Source: CAJBLF01 sp041675025 (lineage in GTDB: Bacteria > Patescibacteriota > Gracilibacteria > Absconditabacterales > Absconditicoccaceae). From it: a stretch of 64,000 bases of DNA. The DNA is taken from NCBI GenBank assembly GCA_041675025.1, contig JBAYUS010000004.1, positions 1 through 64,000 of the forward strand, in the 5' to 3' direction. Made by a program: the position numbers and the translations under genes. Under the pieces are notes generated by a model. It did no database searches, was not told the DNA's origin, and was given only the letters and a program-made list of their open reading frames with translations. Below, piece after piece: positions 49,757 through 61,300 of the stretch. Every line of letters starts with the position of its first letter. Position 1 is the first letter of the stretch.

Positions 49757-50881
49757 ATGCTCGGACTCCTCTACTTCGGCAGACTTGAAAAAGAAAAATG
49801 ATTCGATGCTATCATCGATATGATTGAGATGTTCGAAAAAAATAAACAAGAATTACCCTGCGCACTATTTATCTTTGGCTCAGGAAGCGGAGAAAAAAGA
49901 ATACAAGAATTGGCGAGTAAAAATTCAAATATACATTATTTCTGACGAAAAGATCTTACAACAATCAAAAGATACATAGTAAATTGTGACTATTGTCTTA
50001 TGCCATCAGAATGTCTTGAAACATTTGGTCTTTCCGCATTAAATGCTATGAAACGATGACTACCGGTCATCTGATATGCTAAGTGAGGACTCAAAGAATT
50101 TATCAATTCTAAACTTGATCTCACTCACCAGCACGGTCACACAACATGAGAAAAATTACACAATTTAATAGCTAAATTACAACCTTCAACCTGAAACCTT
50201 CAACCTGAAACTAATTATGGAAAAGATAGTCGAATCGTTCGTTTCCATGCACTCGCAGGGAAAGAAGTCAGAAATATAATCATAGTATCAGATTTTATTA
50301 ATAGAATTTGAGGAATTGAAACATATATCAACGATGCAAAAGAGTTATTGGAACAACACGGATATAAAGTGGAATTATGCGGTTGATCAGTACCATCATG
50401 AATACTTGGAAAATTCGTAAAATATCTAGGAATCATTACCGGATTAGTAAATTGTTATGAAGCAGTAAGGTTAAAAAGAAAAATAAAAAAACTAAAACCA
50501 GATCTCATTCGATACAACAGTGTCATGAGATATCTCGGTCGAGCACCGATACAAGTAAGCAGATATAGTTCCGCAAAAAAACGGATGATGTTTCATGATT
50601 TGGGATATTTTTTTCCATTTCCAAGTCAGTTAACCAGCGAACATACTATCAAGACACCACTCACCTTAAAGCATTTTCTCAGTTCGTATCCGACAAACAA
50701 TCCACTGAAAAAATTAGCGATTATAGGAAAATATTTATCACTTCGCCTCATAAAAAATCAATTACAAAAAAGGATGGACACATTTTTGGTACCATCCGAT
50801 TTCATGAAAGATATCGTACATAAGTCCTATACTATAGATAATGAGAAGATCAAAGTTTTCCCTCATTTCATCCAGGAATAA
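49757..50881 (+). CDS. GT4-type glycosyltransferase with its two domains in swapped order
   Basis: 374 residues in one frame. Residues 1-140 match the C-terminal, sugar-nucleotide-binding half of GT4 enzymes (LLYFGRLEKEKGFD, YFGRKDL, PSECLETFGLSALNAM, KRGLPVIGYAKGGLKEFI). Residues about 166-374 match the N-terminal acceptor half (IIIVSDFINRIGGIETYIND, GYKVELCGGS, KPDLIRYNS, LVPSDFMKDIVHKSY, KIKVFPHFIQE). Normally the order is the reverse. The joint (about 141-152, PSTGNLQPETN) is a repeat of intergenic type. TGA glycines are frequent, some at the motifs (EKGFD, RIGGIE, YAKGG). It could be a circular permutation or a fusion of two broken genes. Confidence 0.75.
50178..50213 (+). repeat. In-frame tandem repeat of the CCTTCAACCTGAAA type
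   Basis: Two copies of CCTTCAACCTGAAAC in tandem form the joint of the domain-swapped glycosyltransferase. The first TGA is in frame (Gly). Confidence 0.6.
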
Positions 50882-50984
50882 ACAATCAGTGAAAAACTAA
50901 AAACGTAGGATTTTTCTTATTTATTAATCAAAAAATTCCATCATTTTTCACTATTCACTTTTCATTATTCATTAAGTTTTGAAT
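50882..50984. repeat. AT-rich intergenic repeat, family T-related
   Basis: CAGTGAAAAACTAAAAACG on the left and TTTTTCACTATTCACTTTTC on the right are inverted words around an A/T centre. The core palindrome is absent. It lies between convergent genes, and similar words recur at 52098-52130. Confidence 0.5.
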
Positions 50985-51974
50985 TTATTCAAAACTTTTT
51001 AGGTCTTCACACACTTTCCTAAATGTGCAACTTGCACATTTTTTTTCGCTTTTTGTTCTTGGGAAATTATTTACAGACAATGGTTGGTTTTTGATAATAT
51101 CACCATCTTCCAAAAATTGTTTTTGAAATTCTACATCATCTTTTATTTTCTGAAGAATGTGATCAATATCAGCTTTTTCAATTTTACCACCAATCTGGTG
51201 AAGACTTGGAAGATAGACCTCATATGCTTCAATATCTACATTATCAATATTAAGATTAGATTTCAAAAGAAGTTTTAATGCATAGATCTTAAGTTGTTCA
51301 GAAGCACCATCGATATCCATTCTTTCTTTTCCACTTTTTCGATCAAGAATAAGATATTTATTATCAGACACAACTACTCCAAAATCTGGGGCTGCCATCA
51401 CATTTACACTTTTCAATTCAGGAATAGAATTTAAATGTAATTTCATTCCTTCAAAATCCCTTTCTCTTGGATTTTCTACATAGACCGATTGCGCATTTTT
51501 AAAAAAATGTTGTACTTTTTCATTTCGTTCACTTTCTAGAAAAACATCAAGATTATGAGTAACCTTTTGGATAATTTCTTCCAATTGATCATCAATATTT
51601 TCTCAATAGTAATGCTCTGAAAGTCCAAACTTACGATCTCTATCATATGCAGTATAATCTCTCGTTTTAGATATTTCAAATTCTTTTCTCATTTCATCTA
51701 TAACGCGATCTTTGAATTTTTGTATAGTTCATTCTTCAAAATCTCATCTTTTCAATGCTCTCAAATAATCAGACAACAAATGATGGGTCTTTTCACCTAC
51801 TCGCATATCTGCACTCTTAAGATTTTTAAGCAAAAGCGTTGTAAGCCAAACATCTTGATTAAGACTTCTCAAAGAATGAGGATAATAATTGAATAAATAC
51901 TTTTTATTACAATATTCTAGCACTGTAATTCTTGTCGTAGACCATGTCAATGTGTGATTATAAGTATTTGCCAT
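50985..51974 (-). CDS. PD-(D/E)XK nuclease, Cas4/RecB-like
   Basis: 329 residues. The nuclease core is DFGVVVSDNKYLILDRKSGK (split as DFGVV and ILDRKSG; about 200-220), with QLKIYALKLLL (QxxxY motif; about 230-240). The C-terminal CASCTFRKVC cluster (about 314-323) and an N-terminal Cys (LEYCNKKYLF; about 22) are the four iron-sulfur-type cysteines of Cas4 and AddB-like nucleases. The N-terminal half is helical (FLESERNEKVQHFF). No CRISPR array is nearby, so a DNA-repair or defence role unrelated to CRISPR is more likely. TGA glycines include KRGDFEEG and YYGENI. Confidence 0.8.
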
Positions 51975-52042
51975 TGGATATGATAAGAAATTAAAAGCTA
52001 ATAGGTTATTTAGCTTATACGAATACCATGTTTTTTTTCAAC

Positions 52043-52077
52043 AAAAAAGCTCCGCAGTATTTTGCAGAGCCTTTTTT
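52043..52077. terminator. Bidirectional terminator
   Basis: AAAAAAGCTCCGCA and TGCAGAGCCTTTTTT pair around a 6-nt loop with one bulge. It lies between the RNase J gene and the next minus-strand gene. Confidence 0.8.
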
Positions 52078-52143
52078 ATATTTCAAAAGAAATTCCATCA
52101 TTTTTCACTATTCATTATTCGTTTTTCATTCGCCTCCGGCGAG

Positions 52144-54234
52144 TTAGTCATCATATCCTTGTTCTTCTAAAGTCATACCAAGAACTGATTCATCCAATGA
52201 AACATCAGGAGTTCCATTTTGAGTCTCTCTATTGATGTATACATACATTGGTAAAAGCATTGGTACTCTACCTATAATTTTGGAAATAAATTCGCCAAGA
52301 GTGTCTTTAATTTGTCTAAGATTATCTTTTATGTCCATACGTTTCTTTTGATGTTCATTATATTTTGCTCTAGCAAAATCCACAATCTGTGTATGAATGG
52401 TTTTTACTTCACTAGAATAAACAAAACCTCTAGATTCAATCTGAATATTCCCGACGAGCTCATTACTCTTGGTGTCAATCTTGAAAATCAACGATACAAT
52501 TCCATTTGCTGCCATAATATGTCTTGCCTTGATAACATATTCTCATGACATATGTCATTGTCCTTTTCCATCAATAAGAATAGTATCCAATTTAAGTTTT
52601 TCATCTGAAATAAGGACTACATCATCATACATTTCTATAATATGCCCATTGGTATCAGGCATCAAGATTCTATCATCATGTATTCACATATCAATAGCGA
52701 TTTTTTTATGATCATATCTTTCTTCTGCAGGCATAAAATATGGCAAAAAGAATTCTGGTTTTAGTAGATTGAGGAAAAGTTTGTGATCTTCAATACTTCC
52801 ATGTCCTGAAGCATGAACATCCATTTCATTGTTAGTAATCAGATTTATTTCTTTAATAACAAGTTTATTAAGCATATTTTTCATGGCAATTTCATTACCA
52901 GGAATAGTACTACTAGACATCAAAATAGTATCTCATTTTTTAAGTTTTACGATATTGTGTTCATTTCTTGCCATTCTTGTCAAAGCAGCAAATTCTTCGC
53001 CTTGTGCTCAAGTTGAAAGAATAAGAACCTTATTGTCTGATAGACTATTAATTTCATTGTCTAGTTTGCGAATATACTGTTTAGGTACGGTAATATATCA
53101 TAATTGTTGACAGATTTCGACAAGATTAACCATAGATCTTCCAGAAAGAAAAACTATTTTATTGTATCTAATTGCACTATTAATAATCTGGATTATTCTA
53201 CCTACATTGGTAGCAAAAGTAGCGACTAATATTCTTCATTCTACTCATTTGATAATATCATCAAGCGTTTTACCAATAACTTTTTCAGAAACTGATCGTC
53301 CAGATTTTTTGGTTCATAAACTATCTCCCATATAAAGTTTTACTCATTCTATACCAATTCTACCAATTTTTGCTAAATCAGCAGGCTTATCTACAGCAGG
53401 AGTATAATCAACCTTAAAATCGGCAGAATTAAAAACTAATCCCTTTGGGGTATAGATAGACAAAGCCATTGTTTCAGGAATGTTGTGGTTTACCAAAACA
53501 AATTCTATAGTAAAGCATCCTAATTTCAAAATATCGCTTTCAGGATCTACGAGTTTATATTTAATTTTAGCTGCTTCTTTTGGATCGTCAAAAGTTTTTT
53601 TTACGATTCATAAAGTAAGTGGCGTAGTATAAATTACAGGGAAATCCAATTCAGGCAATATATGTCTCAATGCTCAAACATGATCCAAATGTCCATGAGT
53701 AAGCAAAATTCATCTTAATTTATGTTTATTTTTTTTGATATAAGAAATATCAGGAATAATATAATCTGCTCATAATTCTTCATTAGCAGCAAATTCCATA
53801 CCTGCATCAATAAGGATGAGATCATTCTCATATTCAATAAACATACATTGTCAAACCTGTTGTAATCAAAGCAAACTTCAAATTTTTACGGGTTTTTCTC
53901 CCTTTTTGATAAGTTTACGAGGATCATCAATAGACGTTATTGGTTTAGCATCTCTATGACGAAGAAAGGCTTCAGAAGTCATTTTAGGTCCTTGTGGACG
54001 AAGTGGTTTTCTCCCTTTATACGGAGTTTTTGAATTGTTTTTTTTGCTAAAATCAATAGATAAGTTTCATTGCATTTGTGCTGATGATACTGGTTTTGCT
54101 GGTGATGTTGATTTGTTTAATCATACCGGAGATACTGGTCTTGATGAAATTGGTTTTGCTGGTATTGGTGTTTTTGATGTTTGTACTGAAGGTTTTTGTG
54201 TTCCAGGTACGTTTGGTGTTTGTGTTTCGTTCAT
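52144..54234 (-). CDS. rnj: Ribonuclease J
   Basis: 696 residues. RNase J is a metallo-beta-lactamase/beta-CASP enzyme with endonuclease and 5'-3' exonuclease activity in RNA decay. Motifs: THGHLDHVG (about 181-189), NSADFKVDYTP, and in the beta-CASP part ILSTGAQGEEFAAL, SSSTIPGNE and VHASGHGS. The C-terminal domain (about 580-696; VSLIFKIDTKSNELVG) is present. The first 105 residues are a Pro/Ser/Lys-rich basic extension not found in most RNase J. Many TGA glycines, including SLLGLQQVGQCMF, which stands for the usual PLGGLGEIG strand. It is divergent from the O-methyltransferase gene. Confidence 0.92.
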
Positions 54235-54354
54235 AATAATGTATAAGTTTAAAAGTTTAAAATAATTAATTGGGCTCGACCATCAAAAAAAAGTTTGTAA
54301 AATATTTTTTTTGGATGCGAGAGTTATATGGGACGGCTAAAGAAACTGTAAGTA

Positions 54355-54420
54355 CGAACCTTGCCTGCGGCAGGCAGGTGAAATGAAGTAATTACAAATT
54401 TCGAAAAGCGGTTCAATAAA
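54355..54420. repeat. Fragment of a palindromic repeat
   Basis: GTACGAACCTTGCCTGCGG plus CAGGCAGGTGAAATGAAGTAATT. It shares the GCCTGCGGCAGGC palindrome with the elements at 40196 and 47741. Nothing else is seen between 54235 and 54467. Confidence 0.45.
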
Positions 54421-54467
54421 TAAAAATTGTTATGTGAAATAAATATTTTAGCAATCTAGTAATTATA

Positions 54468-55136
54468 ATGGAAATATTAAAGACTCTAAGAAAGACATGC
54501 AAAGAAAAGCAAATTCCTATTATAAGCTTGGCAACAGAAAACTTTTTGTGAAAGTTGTTGAGAAAGCATAAACCAAAAATATGTATAGAAATTTGAGGTG
54601 CAGTAGGTTATAGCAGTATATATATGTGAGAATTAATAAATACACGAGAAGGAAAGATTACTTCATTTGAGATTTGTTATCCTGCATATTTAGAAGGATT
54701 GCAAAATACAAAACAATCACGTTGTTATAATATCATCAGTTATCCATACGATTTTCGTTATGCTCCTATCAAAAAATTGGTGCAAGGACCGGTAGATTTT
54801 ATCTTTATCGATGGACAGAAAAGCCAATATGGTGAATATATGGAAATTATTGAGAAAATAAGTTCACCACACACGGTTATTGTCATAGATGATGTTATCA
54901 AATATTATAACAAGTTGTCTTCATTATACGGATATTTAGAAAAAAAGCAAATCAAACATTTCGAACCACAAAAAAAGGGAGTGAAACGCGATTTTTTTGA
55001 AGGAGAGAATTGTACCGGCGATTTTTGACATAGAAAACACAAGTGAAACGAAGTATTTTCTGATTTCAAAAACAGACGCGTGTACAAAATCCTACAGTTA
55101 GAGCCTGATGATGGTATAATGTTAATCAACGGATAA
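54468..55136 (+). CDS. Class I SAM O-methyltransferase (family 3)
   Basis: 222 residues. The SAM-binding motif is ICIEIGGAVGYSSIYMG (about 40-56; two glycines are TGA) and the metal/substrate loop is VDFIFIDGQKSQYGEYMEI (about 110-128), followed by VIVIDDVIKYY. This is the layout of catechol-O-methyltransferase-like bacterial enzymes, including TrmR, which methylates tRNA wobble uridines. The C-terminus carries an extra Lys/Glu-rich stretch with several TGA glycines and ends DGIMLING. The substrate is not known. A terminator follows about 65 bp after the stop. Confidence 0.8.
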
Positions 55137-55199
55137 GTCAAAATATCAGCAAATTTTACCAGTTTTTATTGTCTCTAAAAATAGAGCTATATTGTATCA

Positions 55200-55238
55200 C
55201 AAAAAGCCAATTTGCAAATAGGAAAAGTGGCTTTTTTT
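55200..55238 (+). terminator. Rho-independent terminator
   Basis: AAAAAGCCA (55201-55209) pairs with TGGCTTTTTTT (55228-55238) around an 18-nt loop with weak inner pairing. It separates the methyltransferase from the giant gene. Confidence 0.6.
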
Positions 55239-55323
55239 GTTTATTTTTTATGTCTTTTATATATACTATCGTATCGCATTTTTTCGTGTATATAAAGGCA
55301 TTTATAATTCAGCTTCTCAACTG

Positions 55324-58300
55324 ATGAATTGAACCAAGAAACTTAGCGTGCGAATATTTATTATACTTTATGGACTATCATATCTTTTACAGAATAGTAT
55401 TTTTATTGATCGAAAAAAAGTTTATGCAACAGAAAACCCAAGTACAACCAACCTTGTGGCAATTTTTGTAGATAAAAAAATCTATCCAGATATAGAAAAC
55501 AATCTTGAACGATATACCAAAACATATATCCAAGGCAAAATATCCAATAGTAAAGTAGTAGTCCTCCCAATAGATACAACAACACTCAAAGCACATGAGA
55601 TATCACAAATATTGGAAAATATGTATTTTGAGTGAGTAAAAGATGAAAGTTCAAAACTTATAGGACTAGTCTTAATAGGAGATATTCCATTACCAGTTGT
55701 ACAAAATAATGGATTTATTTATCCAAGTATCTATCCCTATGTAGATTTCGAAAAACAACAATTTATTTATGATACCAATAAAAAGTTTTTCGTATCAAAT
55801 GATAATCCCAATGGTCAAGCAGAGATATGGCATGGAATAATAAAATTTGAAACAGCTCCAGAATATAATAAATTTTTTGAAAAAGTAAAAGAATATAAAT
55901 TACATCCAACAACATTCATAGACAAAGCGATTTGGTATGACGATTTTATTGGACTCAAAAAATATTTCATCCCAGAAAATACCAAATATTATGTAAATAA
56001 AATAATATTCTGAGAAGATATAGGATATCATAGATATACACCTCTACTCTTAGATACATTAAAAGATGAACACAATAACGATGCGCTTACTGTAGGAGAT
56101 ACATTAAGTAGTGAAACACAAAACGCCGAAGACCCAGAAATTAAGAGTTATGGAGAAATGATAAAGTCAAGAAATGATGAAGCAAAAGGTGTAATAGCAG
56201 AGATTACAGCACCTATGCCAACACTTACACTCAAAAAAGCTACAGATGAAATGACTAAAACATATGATGGACTGATAGGAAGCACATTCCTTTCAAAAAT
56301 CAAAGACAATGTCGGAGCAATCGCAAGACGATACAGAAATACAGAATGAGAAACATTTGATGATATCAACGGAAATACAGACAAAATAAATCAACAAGAT
56401 AGTTGGATGGCAGGAGATAGCGACAATAATATTCAATGATTACTTATTCAAATCAATGATTTTTTCGAAAGTAAATTAAACGATACGATAGAACAGGAAA
56501 AATATTATATAACAATACCGATTCCAGTAAGCGAATTAAAGCTTGAAGGAGATATCAAAATACCTCCAACATTCCGAGTGACAGGATATCCATTACCAAA
56601 ATGTATTCGAAAAACATATGATTTTTATCAAAATTATTATTTTGGTAAAAATGTTAATCTGATTATGGGTGCTCAAGATACTAGTGCATATAGATGAACA
56701 TATCAGAATCTTAATACATTATCCACACAAAATGTTAGCAATCCTACTAAATCTATAGGATGATCTTACAATTTTTCTTCGATTCAGGTAGAAGCCAACA
56801 GAGGAAATGACATTAATAGTGCTCAGGATGAACTAGATCTCTATAATATATTAAAGATTAATAAACAGAGTCTCTGGAATAAAGACTGTATGTTAAATCT
56901 TTTTGGTTATTGTATCCTACGAAAGAAAACACGAAAAGCAGATGATAGTGCAACTGAAGATAAATGTAATATATTCAATACTGATCAACAATGAGGATGT
57001 GAAACTATGGAGCAATTTTCACAAAGATATCGAGGATGAGCCTCACCAATGAATATGAACTTTACAACAAATACTCTGACAAATTATAATTATAAAAATG
57101 CGAAACTCCCTGTATATAATATTGCAGGATCCAAAAAGATAAATACAGCACAACCAATTGCAAACACATATCTCTGAGCAGAAAATTATGCAAGTATCAT
57201 GCAAGAAACATTCGCTGTAAAAGAAAGAATGGAAAATAAATATAATAACATTTTTTCATATATCAGCAATCCAAAATCAAATGGTATCGATCTAAAGTTT
57301 ACCAATCAAAAACCAGTTAATACTGATCTCTCAAATCCAATACGAGGATACAATCCACCAAAAACATATGCACAAAATAATTTCTTCACGCTCTATGATG
57401 TAATGACAAAGCGCACTACATATGGATGAACAGTTGTACTTTATGATCGAGCAGGTGGTACAGATTTACTGAAATGTAATGTGAAATGACATGCCTATAC
57501 ATATAAAACAATCGATTCAAGAATAAAGAATATTGCACCAACATGGCAACAGATTTCTAGCACAGACATATTTAAATTCAAAGATGATTGGGATCTAGAA
57601 ACATTTTATAAAAACGTCACTAAAGATCTTATATTGACACAAGAAGATATCTTAGATAAGAATCTGGAATTTAGTGGTGTCAATGTTATGGATATAACAG
57701 GTACTGTATCCAATCTAATAAAATTAAAACAATTGGTTGACTCAGGAAATAATGGTATGTTAGAGATAACGAGCTTCAACGAAGCTAGTCTTAATTCGAT
57801 GACTTCTGCACAAATTGCAGCCAAAGCAAGTGATTGGAGCGGTAAAAATCTCAATATAGCAAAAATATTGGATATGACAGGAAGGATTCAAAACATCAAC
57901 AAAGGATTGGATGGATTATCAAATTATATAAGTGACCTAAATATCAATACTACGATGTTATATTTTTCAAGTATTATCGATTCAGAAAGATTTAAAAAAC
58001 AAAACGTAGAAATCCTAAATACACGAAAAGCATCTATAATACAAAACTTCAATATCATCAACGTCAACACCAATATACTCAAAGCAACATTTACAAATGC
58101 ACGAGGTATCTATAATACAATTGTACCAATAACTAATAATATTCCTGGAATAATAGCAAAAAGAGCTAATATAGCAGCACTACAAACATGAGCTGGATGT
58201 ACAGTAACGTATTATAAATCTATCTGTGATGTATTAGATACTATCATCACTGATGTAACCATACCAACAGTTCTTGATGTTAATGACAAGATCGTTAAAA

Positions 58301-61300
58301 TTCAGAATTATCCAGGAGACTACTGACCAATACAGCCATTTGTAGAAATCAATCAATCATTTGCTCCAACGAAAATTTCCAATGAAATTCTACAAACTAG
58401 AGCGGTAATGAATACCTTTGCAGTTTCCAATGACCCTAACAAAAAAGAAAAAAATAGAGGAATGAATCTGACAACAACAGACAGACCGATTGATAACATC
58501 AGAAATATTACTTTCAAAGGAATTTGATGAGGAACCGTAAAATTAAATTATCCAAATCTTTATGAGGTAAATGTATACAAACAAGTTGATGATAAACTTA
58601 TCCTCAAAAAACCAAACGAAATCAGAGAAGCGATTAAGAGCTATCTAATAGGTAAGGTAGTAGAATATAACAAACTATTACAAATAGAACAAAATAACAA
58701 AGCAGGATATTATAATGCATCAAGTGCAAAATTTAATTTATTAGGACAACTCGATCCTTTAGCAAATCCAAACACACACAATTACAATTTATTGCCTACA
58801 AATTATTTTATTGATAAGCTTGCAGAATATATAGACACATTAATAAGTATGAATAGTAAGGTTGCTATTTTTGGGAAAAATAACGCCAATACTACTGATG
58901 AAAAAGTTGATTTAATTGCAAATTTTCTCTATCAACAAAATATTACTCGACCAGAAAGATTAGTACAAGGTACTGTCATCTGAGATATAAGCGAGACAAA
59001 ATTAAGTTTTGATATAAATCACAAAATAAGCAATACAGTAAGTTCATATTTGACAGAAGATAACGATCAAGGAAAGTTTTTGACACCAACATATAACATT
59101 ACAGGATATGAAGTAGGATACATAAATTCTGATGGTATGGACTATGTAACTACCAAAGACTTACCAGGATTTATACAACAAATACAAAAATCACAAGCAA
59201 ATGCACCGAAGCCAAAGACCACAGCAAATGCAACAAATGCATTTATAGAAGATCCAACACAAATAAATGATCTCCAAAAAGATGTAGATACTTGTGAATG
59301 AGTAGATCCTGATGGATCATCATTACTCTTTGACTTCAAGACATTTAAATCACCTTGGACCAAAGCAACAAAATGTTGGGCAAAAAAAATAATGACCAAG
59401 CCTTTCAATATTGAGATAAGTTTCAAAAATTCACTTGGACCAACGGTTTTATGAACATTCAAAGAAATACAAAATAGCTTTGAAAATGCAGGAGATCAAT
59501 GGAAAAAATATGGAGATCAACGAAGTACACCAGACAATAATGATATTATCAATCAAGCGACAGGAGCTATCAAAGAAACACTCAAAGGATATAATAATTA
59601 TGCTGTAGTTAATGTACCCAACAACATAATAAATGTAAGTACAGGAAACAATAACACTATTAACATAGGAACAACACAAGATGTAGGAAAAGTTAAATTA
59701 AAAATAATAGGAGTAGGAGACAATTGTTTTGGTATTATAAAAGAAAATGGTGCAATATTGAGTAATAATATTTGTACTGATGCTGCCGAACAATTTTATA
59801 ATCCATTTACAGAACAAGAAACATTTTCTATCAAACTCAATAATAAAAAAGCAGGAAGTACAGCATTACAAATACAAATTTGTGCTCCTATAGCTTCAAC
59901 AGATTCTTGTATAACAAAACCACAAGTAATCCAAATACTTCCATGACCAGTAGATAAAATAAGTCTTGAAACAATATCTACAACTACGCCAGTAATTGTA
60001 ATGGGATGATGAGAAATACCACTGGTCATCAAAGCAGAAGATAAAGATGGAAATTCTATAGGACAAACAGTTGAATCATACACTATTAGCGTACCAGACG
60101 GACAAGGTAAAATAAGTGATGGTGCTGCAAGCAACAATAGCATACAGTTTGATAATTTTACAAAAGCAGTATTTGTTTATCAGGCACCGATAGGAGTTAA
60201 TATAGGTACAACTATAACAGTCATGCCTACCAAAACAGAAGAAAAAATGTTAGCAATCCAACCTACAACAATAATACAATCTGCTCAAAAAAAGATAATC
60301 GTAGCAAAAGGTATTGTAAGTGTTGATAATCAACAAGGAACATTTTATAAAACAAATACCAATCAAAATACTCAGACAGTATTTAATTTTAAACTTCCAA
60401 AAGACGAAGCAGATATTCAATATTATGATCAAGATTGACTCAAACAAATCAAACCAGAAAATATTCCTTATCTCCATATCAAGGTAGTAGATGAAAATGG
60501 AAATAGACTTGATACAATAGCAAATATCATAAGCGAAAAGGGATTACTGACTCCATGAGTTACAGGAGAAGCGCAGATATTACAAAATAATATAACCAAA
60601 CAACAAAAGGTATTCCGTTTATCAAACGATTATGTTATCGAAAATGGTGATCTCACAATAGCGTTATATCCAAGCTTTAAAGCTGGTGAAGACAAAATAA
60701 CTATTAATATTCCTGGAATAGATCCTATCATTATTCCTGTACAAATAGATCCAGGAGCAGCAAAAAAAGTATTACTTACTTTAGGAAAAAGCAAATTGGA
60801 TCTTACCACTACAACAAGTACTACTTGAGTTATTCATGTAGTCGATACACGAAACAACAAAGTCATCACATGAACAAAAATAAAGATTTGAGTTATTGGT
60901 TCAGCAAATATCAATACCAATGAATTTACTTATAGTGGTAAAGAATATATATATACTATTACTAGTACAGGAGCAGGTGGTGAATGATATGTCTTCGGAT
61001 ATATCGCTACAGAAGAAAGAGCTCTAACAGATCAAGTACCAGCATATCAAAAGTTTATAATCCAAGAAAGTATATTACCAAAAGAAAAAATAAACATCAT
61101 GTATCTCAATCTTTTTGGAACAGATTGGGGAAATCAACGATGATATTTTTCTGAAAATAACAAAGTAGTAAATACAATGACTACTAAATCTAATAAATTA
61201 TTAGCTACAACAACTCAGCTTATTGATCCAAGCAAAATAAAACAAATAGAATATATTATCGATCCAAACGGACAAATTCAAAGTATAAACAACAAAGAAT

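Noticed and set aside
50985..51974. Cas4 of a CRISPR system
   Set aside because: No CRISPR array and no cas genes are seen in the window; the Cys cluster is shared with other RecB-family nucleases.
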